Positions 44,056 to 52,795 of a stretch of DNA of 64,000 bases are shown here, one piece after another. Location: assembly GCA_036405135.1 (NCBI GenBank), contig DASWYF010000020.1:62001-126000 (forward strand). Direction: 5' to 3'. The notes under the pieces were generated by a model. The model was not told the DNA's origin. It did no database searches and saw nothing but the letters and a program-made list of their open reading frames with translations. The DNA is from Verrucomicrobiia bacterium. GTDB taxonomy: Bacteria; Verrucomicrobiota; Verrucomicrobiia; Limisphaerales; JAEYXS01. The translations under genes and the position numbers were made by a program. Each line of letters opens with the position of its first letter. Within the stretch, counting starts at the first letter, position 1.

Positions 44056-44907
44056 TTAAAACACAGGGGCCACAGGCTGTATGCCCGCGTCCTTCGCGAT
44101 TGGCAGAAACGCTGCCAAGTCATTCACCAGCGGGAAATCCACTCCGTTCACGAAAAGATTCTTCACCAGCTCTGGCGTTTCGGCGTGGTAATAATTCACC
44201 CGCACACCATTCGCTTTTAACAATCGCACTTGTTCGGCGGAGACTTCCCCCTTTCCTAACAATTGGATAAACCCCGCTTTCATCGCGATCGTCTGCTGCA
44301 CATAATCCAAGCTATTCGCCTGGCGATCCATATTGCAGATGAGAATGTCCCGCTCCACCTCTCGTGCAGCTTTTGCCGCCTCACCACCACACGCCATGAA
44401 TGCCTGATGTTGCCGCTTGGCTCGCACAATCGCTTTCGCCACCGCTGCGCCGAGCGCAGCACCGCCTTTCAAGTGACAGTTCAACCACACATTGCGCGGC
44501 ATCATCTCCAGCGTTTCCTCAAAAGTAGGGATGCGTGTTCCAGTAAACCGCACGTCCTTTTTCACACCCGCATCCAATGCTCGCAATTCCTTGAAGGCCA
44601 GCTCTGTCACCTTGCCCTTGCCGTTTGTGGTGCGATCCACCGTGGCATCATGCATCAGCACCAGCTCACCATCACGCGAGAGCTGCACATCGAACTCGAT
44701 CATCTGTGCGCCCAGCCGGATCGCCTCCTGAAACGCCGGGATCGTATTCTCCGGATGCGTCGCCATCGCTCCACGATGCGCACACAACCCGCGCTGCGGC
44801 ATTGCGATTTCCGATCCGAGGGATTTGCTCCACGAAGCAGTCGCCGTGAAAGCCCCCAACGCAGTTAGAAACGTGCGCCGGGGAAAACGTAAGGAGTCTC
44901 GGAACAT
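44056..44907 (-). CDS. glycerophosphodiester phosphodiesterase, exported (1)
   Basis: A 283-residue GDPD: splits glycerophosphodiesters to glycerol 3-phosphate and an alcohol. A twin-arginine-like or Sec signal (FPRRTFLTALGAFTA) precedes the barrel. Motifs: CAHRGAMATHPENT (HRGxxxxxPENT), MIEFDVQLSRDGELVLMHDATVDRTT (catalytic Glu-Asp and His-Asp), then the late-barrel LLKANGVRVNYYHAET. Another member lies at 55139. Possibly in one transcript with the triple-module protein 74 bases upstream. Metal is usually calcium or magnesium. Confidence 0.92.
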   Translation of the reverse strand: MFRDSLRFPRRTFLTALGAFTATASWSKSLGSEIAMPQRGLCAHRGAMATHPENTIPAFQEAIRLGAQMIEFDVQLSRDGELVLMHDATVDRTTNGKGKVTELAFKELRALDAGVKKDVRFTGTRIPTFEETLEMMPRNVWLNCHLKGGAALGAAVAKAIVRAKRQHQAFMACGGEAAKAAREVERDILICNMDRQANSLDYVQQTIAMKAGFIQLLGKGEVSAEQVRLLKANGVRVNYYHAETPELVKNLFVNGVDFPLVNDLAAFLPIAKDAGIQPVAPVF

Positions 44908-44981
44908 GAGATCGATTTTGCCTCGCGAGAGAATCTCCCGACAAGCAAAACCGCTTCACCTCTCATCCCTCGCCCCTGGCT

Positions 44982-45923
44982 TTACCCGTGCAGCTTGCGC
45001 AGCACCATCGCGTTGTAGCTCCGCGTCACGCCTTCTTGCGATTTCACCTTCAACGAGCCCTTCACGATCTCGATCACCACACCCGCGATGCCGTTGATCT
45101 CCACATGCGCACCGAACGTGCATTGCGGATAATCTTCGCGGCCCATGTAATCCCGGAGCGGCTTTACTGGCGCGCTGAAGTCCGGTTGCTCGATCACATT
45201 GCGCGGTGGCGCATTCACTACCGGCGCTGGCGTCGGCTGCTTGTAAGTCGGCCGTGAGGGACGTTCCTCCTGCTTCGGTTGCGGGCCGTAAACGCGTTTC
45301 AGCACATTCGCATTGAACCGTTGCGCCACACCATGGCGTGGCTTCACTTTGAATGATTTGTCCACCAGTTCCACCACGATGCCTGTGAACCCGCCGATCT
45401 CCAGGTGCTCACCCAGCAGACACTTAGGATAATCTTCCCGCGTGATGAACTCCGTGATCGGTCGCGCAGCCGTGAGATACTTCTCCTCGGATACCACGAT
45501 CTCCGCCTCCGTCTCCTCGGTTTCTTCATCGTCCTGATCATCGCGGGAAGCAGTGTTGCTATCGCTTGCGCCGTAGGAAGACGTGGAACGTTCTGGCTCT
45601 GGCGCGGGTGCCGGGCGCTGTGCTGGAGCGTAAAGTTTGCGCAACACATGGCCGTTATAACTCTGCACAGAACCATCCTGTGCCTTGACCTTCAGCGACT
45701 GGTTCACGATCTCGATGACGATGCCCGGACGACCGCCGATCTCGATCAGCTCGCCCAACGCGCTTTTGGGAAAGTCCGGCTGGACCACCAGCTCGGTGAT
45801 GTCCCGGGGCGTGCCCGCATACTTGCTGGCATCCACCGTGGGCTTGTTAGGCGCCGCTGCTGGTGTGCTTGCGACATTTTCTTCCGTTTCGTTACGATTA
45901 TCCGCGTTGTTTGGCAACTGCAT
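44982..45923 (-). CDS. protein with three copies of an unrecognised 60-residue module
   Basis: A 313-residue soluble protein. Three homologous modules at residues 41-100, 155-214 and 255-313 each follow the pattern (I/L)TE(L/F)-x-QPDFPK/REDYPK-x-LGE-LEIGG-x-GIVIEIV-x-SLKVK-x-YN-VLRKLY. The linkers are Pro/Ala, acidic (DDQDDEETEETE) or Pro/Gln rich. The module looks like a small beta barrel of about 60 residues, similar in idea to SH3 or translation-factor-like folds, but I know no named family. An in-frame ATG at 46085 is rejected because it adds unstructured sequence. Divergent from the membrane GrpE-like gene (232 bases between starts). Confidence 0.75.
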   Translation of the reverse strand: MQLPNNADNRNETEENVASTPAAAPNKPTVDASKYAGTPRDITELVVQPDFPKSALGELIEIGGRPGIVIEIVNQSLKVKAQDGSVQSYNGHVLRKLYAPAQRPAPAPEPERSTSSYGASDSNTASRDDQDDEETEETEAEIVVSEEKYLTAARPITEFITREDYPKCLLGEHLEIGGFTGIVVELVDKSFKVKPRHGVAQRFNANVLKRVYGPQPKQEERPSRPTYKQPTPAPVVNAPPRNVIEQPDFSAPVKPLRDYMGREDYPQCTFGAHVEINGIAGVVIEIVKGSLKVKSQEGVTRSYNAMVLRKLHG

Positions 45924-46155
45924 GAGCCCGCCATCTTTACTGGCTGTGCGCGGGAATGCGAAAGGTTTTTTTGTGAAAATATTTTTCCACCCGATTTCGC
46001 AGCCGCTTGGGGGAAGAGGCGCAGCGAGCTTCAAAGGGGGAGTCCGTTTGTATTGAGCTGACTGCCATCCGATCTGGCCACCCACCGGACTGGGGGCATA
46101 GTCTCTTCATCTGAAAACTTGAAACTCCCTCCCCGCCGCCTACCCTTGCCCGTTC

Positions 46156-46986
46156 ATGAGTCAAACGAGCGCACCTAAAGCAGCGAAATGGCCTTTTCTG
46201 ATGGCCGATCTGGTCCTTCTCGCCGTTGCCGGCCTTATCATCCAGCGCGGCCACTATCCTTTGGAGCCTTTCGAGCTCGCCGGTGTCGTTGCTTGCGGTG
46301 TCGTCGGCGCTTGGTGTCTTATCCAGCCCTTCCTGCGGGAATACGAGGCTGTTGTCCGGTTTGCGGAGTCTGATTCTCTTACCTCCGTGGTCGAGCAGAC
46401 GCATAACCTGGAAAAAGTCGCCCAAGACATCGCCTCGGCGCAAAACTTTTTGCAGACCGCCCAGTTGGAGAACCAGAAGGCCACCGAGGCTGCCCGGGCA
46501 ATCGGTGACCGCATGACTGCCGAGGCCAAGCAATTCGCCGAGTTCATGAAGTCGGCGAACGATACGGAAAAAGGCCATCTGCGCCTGGAGGTCGAGAAAC
46601 TACGCCGCTCTGAAGGGGATTGGCTGCAGGTCGTTGTCCGTATGCTGGATCACACTTTTGCCATCCATCATGCGGCTGTGCTCTCCGGCCAACGTGGCCT
46701 GGTCGAGCAAATGACGCAGTTCCAGCTTGCGCTGCGCGATGCCGCCCGCCGGGTGGGTGTGGTGGCCTACGGTGCCCAGGCGGGAGAAGCCTTCGACGCG
46801 CAGAAGCATCACCCAGCCGATGGCAAAGTCCCCGAGGGGCCGGCGCAGGTCGCCGAGGCCACGGCCCCCGGTTATACGTTCCAAGGGCGGCTCGTCCGTC
46901 CGGCATTGGTGGTCTTGGCAAAACCGCAAACCGGACCGGATCCGGTTGCTGAAACAGTTTCTGGACAGGAACCGAGCTTGCTTTAG
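46156..46986 (+). CDS. membrane-anchored GrpE-like protein
   Basis: A 276-residue protein with two N-terminal membrane segments (about 12-32 and 40-60, short turn RGHYPLEPF), a long coiled coil (about 62-165) and a C-terminal domain matching GrpE beta-wing features (RRVGVVAYGAQAGEAFDAQKHHPAD then VAEATAPGYTFQGRLVRPALVVL; canonical GrpE reads Gly-x-x-FDPxxHxAV and LxxGYxxxxRxLRPAxVxV). GrpE is the nucleotide exchange factor of DnaK; a membrane-bound form is not standard and the coil is longer. It may recruit a DnaK-type chaperone to the membrane (inference). No dnaK/dnaJ adjoin. Confidence 0.7.
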   Translation: MSQTSAPKAAKWPFLMADLVLLAVAGLIIQRGHYPLEPFELAGVVACGVVGAWCLIQPFLREYEAVVRFAESDSLTSVVEQTHNLEKVAQDIASAQNFLQTAQLENQKATEAARAIGDRMTAEAKQFAEFMKSANDTEKGHLRLEVEKLRRSEGDWLQVVVRMLDHTFAIHHAAVLSGQRGLVEQMTQFQLALRDAARRVGVVAYGAQAGEAFDAQKHHPADGKVPEGPAQVAEATAPGYTFQGRLVRPALVVLAKPQTGPDPVAETVSGQEPSLL

Positions 46987-47079
46987 AGCGGTTTTGAAAA
47001 ATGCTTCTGGAAATTTAATGATCCCCGCTTCTGCTGGGCAGTTCTTTTGTTACCTGCCAGAGAGCGTGAAACTATCCCG

Positions 47080-49128
47080 TCATTGCTCGTTTAGTGACGG
47101 ATTCTTGCGTGCCAAAAACTTTTGGGCTGATTCCAGTTGTGAGGTGGTGCCCAAGACAAGCACCTGATCGCCTGCACGCAGTTCTTCATCCGCTTCCGGA
47201 TTGATGATCGGCGTGCCGTTACGATCGATACCTACGATGCTTGCGCCGGTTTCCTTGCGGAGACCGGTTTCGCGGATGAGCTTGCCGACTGCAATGGTGC
47301 CTTCGGTCAGGGTGATCGCCTGTAGATCGGCATCGCGGAGGAGGTTCGGCTTGGGTGCCGGTTCAGGCGGGTGACGTTCCACCGGTGTCTGGTTCAGTGT
47401 TTCGTGCAGGGCATACTGTGCCTTGGAGTAGATGCGGATGGCGGAACGCCAGAGCAAGAAGCCCAGCAACCCGGCCACCACCAGCAGTGCCAGGAAGATA
47501 CGGAACGGCGGCAATAGCGGCGCGCTCAAGGTCAGTCCCAGCAGGAACAGGCCGATGAGTCCGCCGAAGGGGATGCCTTGAGCGACGATGCTGCGGATGG
47601 CTTCCGTGCGCGCACCTGCTTTGGCTTCCTTCACTTTCAAATCGGCGATGAGCAGTCCCAGTGCTTGCAGCTTGCGGAACGCTGCGATGAACAAGGGCAA
47701 GGCGACGATCACCGCGATGATCCATAGCGCTGATTTGTAGGCGGCATCATCCTGCAACATGCCTGGCAGCCATTCCGGCTGCGTGCGGCCAAAAAATGCC
47801 GCAGTGATGAACACCGCGCAGATGAGCGCCACGTTCAGGAACACTTGCAGCATCCATTTCTGGATAAACTTTCGCGCGAGGCTGTCCTTGCGTGTTTCAC
47901 CGAGCTGGCCCGCCCACTTCGTGTAGATCTCCAGCGTATCCAGGAATGGTTTGGGTGCCTTGCGATCAAACCACCGCACCGCACCATCCGTGCTCTTGAT
48001 CAGGTAAGGCGTCGTCAGCGTAGTGATGGCAGACACCGCCACGGCGATGGGGTAGAGGAAGTCGCTCGTCACCTTCAGGGTCAAACCAAGGGCGGCGATG
48101 ATGAACGAGAACTCACCGATCTGCGCCAGACCCATGCCGACCCGCAAGGAGGTGCGGACATCGTTACCGGCGGCAAATGTGCCCAAGCCGCAACTGATCA
48201 CCTTGCCCACGATCACCAGCACGCTGATGATGATGATCGGCAGGGCATACGTCACCAGCATCTTGGGATCGATGAGCAGGCCGATGGACACGAAGAAGAT
48301 GGCGCTGAACATGTCGCGGATCGGCTCCATGAGATGCTCGATCTTGTGGATCTCCCGTGCTTCTGAGATGAGTGCGCCGATCACGAATGCGCCCAAGGCG
48401 ACGCTGTAACCGAGTTTCGCCGCCAGCAGGGAGAAGCCGAAGCACAGGGCCAACGCGGTGATGAGCAACATCTCGTTGCTCTTGAACTTCGCGACATAAC
48501 CCAACAAACGCGGCACGGCGATGAGGCCGAGCACGAGCGCGGTGACGAGGAAGATGGAGAGCTTGCCCACCGTCATGCTCACTTCACCCAAGGTCAACGA
48601 GCCCGTCATGGCGATACCGGAGAGCAGCGCCAGCATGACGATGGCCAGGATGTCCTCGATGATGAGGATGCCGAAGATCATCCCGGCGAACTTCTCCTTC
48701 GCCAGGCCCATCTCGTTCAGAGCTTTGATGATGATGGTGGTGGAGGAGATAGAGAGCATGGCACCGAGGAACAAGCTGTCCATGTGGCTCCAGCCGAACA
48801 TCCGCCCGAGCTGATAACCTGCACCGACCATGAGGATGATCTCCAATCCCGCACCGAACAAAGCGGTGACGCCCACTTCTTTGAGCTTCCGCAGGTTGAA
48901 TTCCATGCCGAGCGAGAACATGAGCAGGATGATGCCCAGTTCCGACATGTTCTTGATGTTGTGTTCATCATGGATGAACTCGAAGGGCGGCGTATGCGGG
49001 CCGATGATGACACCGGCCAAAATATACCCGAGCACCACCGGTTGTTTCAGACGGTGAAATAAAACGGTGACCAATCCGGCGACGATCATCACCACGGCCA
49101 GATCCTGCAAATATGTTATCCCATGCAT
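47080..49128 (-). CDS. KefB-type monovalent cation/proton antiporter with TrkA_C domain
   Basis: A 682-residue CPA2 antiporter starting MHGITYLQDLAVVMIV (an in-frame ATG at 49176 is less likely). Twelve or more membrane segments to about residue 400, with QPVVLGYILAGVIIGPHTPP, ELGIILLMFSLGMEF and SISSTTIIIKALNE-type motifs, then a second membrane block (about 440-590) and a soluble C-terminal TrkA_C domain (about 610-670; TEGTIAVGKLIRETGLRKET, GDQVLVLGTTSQLE). It exchanges K+ or Na+ for protons across the inner membrane; ligand gating by the TrkA_C domain is likely. It ends 94 bases after the convergent GrpE-like gene. Confidence 0.93.
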   Translation of the reverse strand: MHGITYLQDLAVVMIVAGLVTVLFHRLKQPVVLGYILAGVIIGPHTPPFEFIHDEHNIKNMSELGIILLMFSLGMEFNLRKLKEVGVTALFGAGLEIILMVGAGYQLGRMFGWSHMDSLFLGAMLSISSTTIIIKALNEMGLAKEKFAGMIFGILIIEDILAIVMLALLSGIAMTGSLTLGEVSMTVGKLSIFLVTALVLGLIAVPRLLGYVAKFKSNEMLLITALALCFGFSLLAAKLGYSVALGAFVIGALISEAREIHKIEHLMEPIRDMFSAIFFVSIGLLIDPKMLVTYALPIIIISVLVIVGKVISCGLGTFAAGNDVRTSLRVGMGLAQIGEFSFIIAALGLTLKVTSDFLYPIAVAVSAITTLTTPYLIKSTDGAVRWFDRKAPKPFLDTLEIYTKWAGQLGETRKDSLARKFIQKWMLQVFLNVALICAVFITAAFFGRTQPEWLPGMLQDDAAYKSALWIIAVIVALPLFIAAFRKLQALGLLIADLKVKEAKAGARTEAIRSIVAQGIPFGGLIGLFLLGLTLSAPLLPPFRIFLALLVVAGLLGFLLWRSAIRIYSKAQYALHETLNQTPVERHPPEPAPKPNLLRDADLQAITLTEGTIAVGKLIRETGLRKETGASIVGIDRNGTPIINPEADEELRAGDQVLVLGTTSQLESAQKFLARKNPSLNEQ

Positions 49129-49243
49129 ACGGCTTGCCCTTTCAAAATGTCCTGCTGTTTCACTCAACCGGACCAAGCCCGGTTATTCTCGCATCTTTTT
49201 TGTTTCTGTTCGCGAAAAAACGCCGACCTTTCAATCCGTCAGG

Positions 49244-49280
49244 CTTGTGCCGGTCCGGTCTGCGTTTGGACCGGCACAAG
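49244..49280. repeat. 13-bp perfect inverted repeat
   Basis: CTTGTGCCGGTCC / GGACCGGCACAAG with an 11-base loop, upstream of the antiporter gene. No T run on either side, so it is not a standard terminator. Could be a binding site, an RNA fold or a single REP-like hairpin. Confidence 0.6.
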
Positions 49281-49370
49281 TTTGGAATCACTACACAGCT
49301 CCGGCTGCGAGTCTGGCGGAGTTTGCCAGCGCACGAATGAATGCGCTGTTACAATCCGCCCGAGGATTTT

Positions 49371-49463
49371 CTAATCCTCTTTACGGCTATAGTACCGGAA
49401 AATCACCACACCAAAGATGATGATAAAGGTCCACAGCACCCATGCGATCGATTTGCCTGCCAT
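49371..49463 (-). CDS. 30-residue single-pass membrane microprotein
   Basis: Encodes MAGKSIAWVLWTFIIIFGVV then IFRYYSRKED: one hydrophobic helix (about 6-22) with a charged C-terminal tail. This is the typical shape of small accessory subunits of transporters or respiratory enzymes. It lies upstream of the KefB-type antiporter on the same strand (242 bases apart) and so might accompany it. No strong ribosome site; the family is not recognised. Confidence 0.5.
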   Translation of the reverse strand: MAGKSIAWVLWTFIIIFGVVIFRYYSRKED

Positions 49464-49575
49464 AGTCCAGGTTTAAAAATCCGTCAGGTTGCGGTTGAGG
49501 AAGGTTTGGCCTTCCAGGACTGCGGCGAGTGGGTGGCGGATAAAATCCGCACTCTTGCCGCCTGAATGAGTTGGA

Positions 49576-49953
49576 TCAGGCCGGGGATGGGCTGCGTGGG
49601 TGCGGCGCCGCGCGCAGGAGAAACTGCCAGGTACGTGCGAGCATCGCGGGAGCCAGACCGGGTGCATCGGACTGGAGGTGAGTGAAACGGGCCGGTTCCG
49701 TCCGGTCGCGCAAGATCAGATTGGTCGGGCCGTCGGTCTGGGGGGTGCTGGCGCGGGAGACGGAGGTGCGGAACTGTTGTGCGGGGAAGATGGCCGTTGC
49801 CGGTTCTTCATCGGCAATGGCTGTGTTCAGAAAGGACAGGGTGTTGCCAGTCTGGCGGCCGAGCCGGTACCAGCGGTGCGAGTGCGCGAAGAAGCTGGAT
49901 GAAAGCCAGAGGGCGATCACCAGCAGGACACCAGCTGTCTTGATACCACGCAC
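49576..49953 (-). CDS. hypothetical membrane-anchored protein
   Basis: A 125-residue frame starting at GTG 49953 (VRGIKTAGVLLVIALWLSSS) with one N-terminal hydrophobic segment and then a polar, Pro/Ala-rich region (TPQTDGPTNLILRDRTEPAR) without a recognised domain. A longer frame from 50079 adds an N terminus with no obvious character. The opposite strand has overlapping frames with basic, repetitive composition that look like shadows. Coding status is uncertain. Confidence 0.4.
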   Translation of the reverse strand: MRGIKTAGVLLVIALWLSSSFFAHSHRWYRLGRQTGNTLSFLNTAIADEEPATAIFPAQQFRTSVSRASTPQTDGPTNLILRDRTEPARFTHLQSDAPGLAPAMLARTWQFLLRAAPHPRSPSPA

Positions 49954-50221
49954 TGTCACCAGAATGCGTGTGGCAGGAAGGGGAGGGCAACCCTCAATTA
50001 CCAAGGTGCATGAAATATTTTGCGGGGCTGTGGTATTTTTGTGAGCCGCAGTCCAAATTCTAAGGGTCCAATTATCCACCCTGCCAGAACGTCTGGCAGT
50101 TGCCTGCTATACAAACGGGCCTGATTTGTAGCCGCTTTCCAGTTGCCTCTTGCATTGGTCTGCAGCCACCCTAGCTATGAAATAAAAAGAGAGACCGGAA
50201 GAAGACAAAGGAGACAACGTT

Positions 50222-50962
50222 ATGATCATTCCAGCGAACTGGAAGCTGCCCGATTCCATCAAGACCCGTTTGGGCCAGGCCTCATACGGGCGTCAACGCG
50301 CCATCATTGAGGAAGGGCATGTGCTGGTGGTGTTGCACCGCCCGCCTGATTCCGAGCAGAGCCACCGTGAAGGCGTGTTGTATTGGCGCAGTCCGGCCGG
50401 TGAATGGCAGACCAGCGTGGGCGGTCCCGGTATGGGTGTGCTGAAGACGCATGTGCAGATGTACGCGGATCTCGAGGCCAAACTGGCCAAGGATTATGAT
50501 CATGCTATGAGTGCGGGGGAACTCTTCGACCTGATCGAAACGCTCACGCCGCTTTCCCGCGCAGCGCGGAACATGCATCAGGCGTTGCAGAACGCACGTG
50601 AAGCGGTGAAGGGGGATACCGCGATGATCGACGTCCGCGACCTTGCGTATGAAGTGGACCGCAATCTGGACATCCTCTTGCAAGACGTGCGCAACGCCAT
50701 TGATTACAAGATCGCGCGTGAATCAGAAGAGCAGGCGCGTCTGAGCAAGGAAGCGCTGCACGCGAGCCATCGCTTGAACATGCTGGCGGCGCTGTTCCTG
50801 CCGTTGACCGCCATCACGAGCCTCTTCGGCATGAACTTTCATACCGGCTGGGAATCGAACAGCCCCCTGATGTTCTGGTTGGCACTGGGTGCTGGCATAG
50901 GACTGGGGGTGCTGATGATGAGTTGGGTGCTGAGCGGACCCGGGGATCGGAGGGAAAGGTGA
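50222..50962 (+). CDS. CorA-like divalent-cation transporter family protein
   Basis: A 246-residue protein with a strong ribosome site (AAGGAG). A cytoplasmic N-terminal region with VLVVLHRPPDSEQ and a long helical segment (about 100-185) precede the C-terminal membrane pair: LAALFLPLTAITSLFGMNFH, with the CorA-defining Gly-Met-Asn at 203-205, and about residues 216-238. It is shorter than CorA (about 316 residues), missing part of the alpha/beta domain. A Mg2+/Co2+/Ni2+ or Zn2+ channel role is inferred from the GMN motif. Confidence 0.85.
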   Translation: MIIPANWKLPDSIKTRLGQASYGRQRAIIEEGHVLVVLHRPPDSEQSHREGVLYWRSPAGEWQTSVGGPGMGVLKTHVQMYADLEAKLAKDYDHAMSAGELFDLIETLTPLSRAARNMHQALQNAREAVKGDTAMIDVRDLAYEVDRNLDILLQDVRNAIDYKIARESEEQARLSKEALHASHRLNMLAALFLPLTAITSLFGMNFHTGWESNSPLMFWLALGAGIGLGVLMMSWVLSGPGDRRER

Positions 50963-51027
50963 GGCACAGCGAAAGTGATTCCTTTCTTTGACTCCCTCCC
51001 GGTTTGATGAAAAATTGACCGCATCAA

Positions 51028-51945
51028 ATGCGATTGATCGGATCCATCGAGGGCGAGCGTGAGGCTGCTCTTTTCAGTGATTACCTGTTCGTGCGTGGTA
51101 TCGAAAACCAGGTCGAACGGGAGGGGAACAAGTTTGAAGTCTGGGTGCTGGCGGATGAACAGATGGTGGAAGCCGCGAACCTGCTCCAGAATTTCAAAGC
51201 GAACCCGGCTGCTCCCGAATACGCCAAGGCGCCGGAAGCGGCGCGCAAAAAACAGGCGCAGCGGGAAGAGGAGGAGGCTGCTGCCGCTGACCGCACATTT
51301 TCCAGCCGCGAAGTGCTGACGCGTGAGCGCAGTACTCCGGTGGTGATCACGGCACTGTTGATCGCCATCTCCATCTGCGTGGCGCTTTTGTCCAGTTTCG
51401 GCGATAATCGTGCTGCCATCCAAGGCTGGTACATCGCCCAGTTCATGTCCGGGCCGGAGGAATACTATCTGCCGAAAGGCATGCCGGAGGTGATGCAGGG
51501 GGAGGTGTGGCGAGTTTTCACACCCATGTTCATCCACTACGGCGTGGTGCATCTGTTTTTCAACATGTACTGGCTTTTTTATCTGGGCGGCATGATCGAG
51601 CGGGCCAAAGGGCATGTCTATTTCGGCATCCTTGTGCTGGTGTCGGCGGCGTTATCCAATATGGCGCAGTATTACATCGCCATTCCCGGCTTCAGCCAGG
51701 GTTTGCCTTCTTTCGGTGGCATGTCCGGGGTGAATTATGCGCTCTTCGGTTTTTGCTGGATGAAGTCGAAGTATGATTTCGCCTCCGGCATAGCCTTGCA
51801 TCCCAGCACGGTGGCGACGATGCTCATCTGGTTCGCCATCTGTTTCACCGGCATCCTCCCCATCGCCAACATGGCGCACACCATCGGCCTGGTGGTGGGT
51901 GTGATCTGGGGGGTGGCTTCAGCCCGGCACAGCTTGCGGAGGTGA
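51028..51945 (+). CDS. glpG: GlpG-like rhomboid intramembrane serine protease
   Basis: A 305-residue protein. Residues 1-60 form a DUF2007-like N-terminal domain (MRLIGSIEGEREAALFSDYL, EVWVLADEQMVEAANLL), followed by a Lys/Ala/Glu linker and six membrane segments from about residue 104. Rhomboid catalytic dyad: Ser233 in SFGGMSGVNYALFG and His284 in NMAHTIGLVVG; the oxyanion His175/Asn179 are in VVHLFFNMYWLF. It cuts membrane proteins within the bilayer; substrates are unknown. It follows the CorA-like gene by 65 bases and could be on the same transcript. Confidence 0.94.
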   Translation: MRLIGSIEGEREAALFSDYLFVRGIENQVEREGNKFEVWVLADEQMVEAANLLQNFKANPAAPEYAKAPEAARKKQAQREEEEAAAADRTFSSREVLTRERSTPVVITALLIAISICVALLSSFGDNRAAIQGWYIAQFMSGPEEYYLPKGMPEVMQGEVWRVFTPMFIHYGVVHLFFNMYWLFYLGGMIERAKGHVYFGILVLVSAALSNMAQYYIAIPGFSQGLPSFGGMSGVNYALFGFCWMKSKYDFASGIALHPSTVATMLIWFAICFTGILPIANMAHTIGLVVGVIWGVASARHSLRR

Positions 51946-52111
51946 GGCTGGGGTGACGGGAACGGGCGGCGATCGCGTGCCACTGAAATGCGCTAAATTT
52001 GAGACGGCGTGGGCGGATGGCGGTTCTGGCACATGCCAGCCTTTACCTCGAGAGCCAGACCGGCTTCACTCCACTGATCACAGAGAATATTTTAGCGGAC
52101 CAAACCAAGCG

Positions 52112-52714
52112 ATGACATCTCAGCAGCCCATCACTGTGCGGTTTGATCAGGATCTGACGGTCACCAATCATCTGGGTGAGCAGATGAATTTCCCCGCTGG
52201 CTCCCTGCTGCACGGCACATTGTTCCTGACGCCGTACGATGGGCCGCTGGGTGTCAGGGAGTTTCAGAATCCTCAATTCATTGATGTAAACTTCGAGTTT
52301 CAGCATAAGGAGAAAGGCAGCATTTATCGCGGTCTGCTGACGCCATGTGACTTATGGCCTGTGTCAGGTGCAACGGTTCAGACGGATGTTCCGGGGTTCA
52401 CTCCAGAGGTGGGACCGGTTGATGGTTTGCTGGATCACCGGGAGGAGTGGAGATGCATACTGCTCGATGGTAGCCATCATGGATTTTTGTTGAAGTATAT
52501 CGGCTGTTCTTTTTCGCTTATGATCGTGGATGACAGTGTCTTGGTCCGCTGCCGCTACTATGATCCCACCGTTGGGGAAGATCTGACCATTTTCTATACC
52601 AAGAAATTCGTTGAGATGCTGTTTCTAAAAGCGCCCCGGCTTTATCTTGATGACGCCGACGCGATCGAGGACTTTCTGCCTCACGGTGAGAGTTATGTAT
52701 CCATTGAGCAATGA
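52112..52714 (+). CDS. hypothetical cytoplasmic protein
   Basis: A 200-residue soluble protein starting MTSQQPITVRFDQDLTVTNH. Segments LHGTLFLTPYDGPLGVREF, GFLLKYIGCSFSLMIVDDSV and LVRCRYYDPTVGEDLTIFYT suggest a beta-sandwich or mixed fold. No family was recognised. The frame is open from 51953, but earlier residues have no fold character. It lies between the rhomboid and an exported hydrolase with no evident coupling. Confidence 0.6.
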   Translation: MTSQQPITVRFDQDLTVTNHLGEQMNFPAGSLLHGTLFLTPYDGPLGVREFQNPQFIDVNFEFQHKEKGSIYRGLLTPCDLWPVSGATVQTDVPGFTPEVGPVDGLLDHREEWRCILLDGSHHGFLLKYIGCSFSLMIVDDSVLVRCRYYDPTVGEDLTIFYTKKFVEMLFLKAPRLYLDDADAIEDFLPHGESYVSIEQ

Positions 52715-52795
52715 CTGGCCGTGGAAGCGCATGCTCGCGATTTATGCTGCCTTGTTTTTCCGTCTCGAACGGGGCAAGCTGACAGCGTCCCTGCA

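Noticed and set aside
45924-46085. longer start for the triple-module protein (ATG 46085)
   Set aside because: The extra 54 residues are basic/aromatic without module similarity, while ATG 45923 gives a clean start before the first module.
49600-50044. overlapping plus-strand frames opposite 49576-49953
   Set aside because: Basic, low-complexity translations without hydrophobic or domain pattern; the minus frame is more protein-like, though still uncertain.
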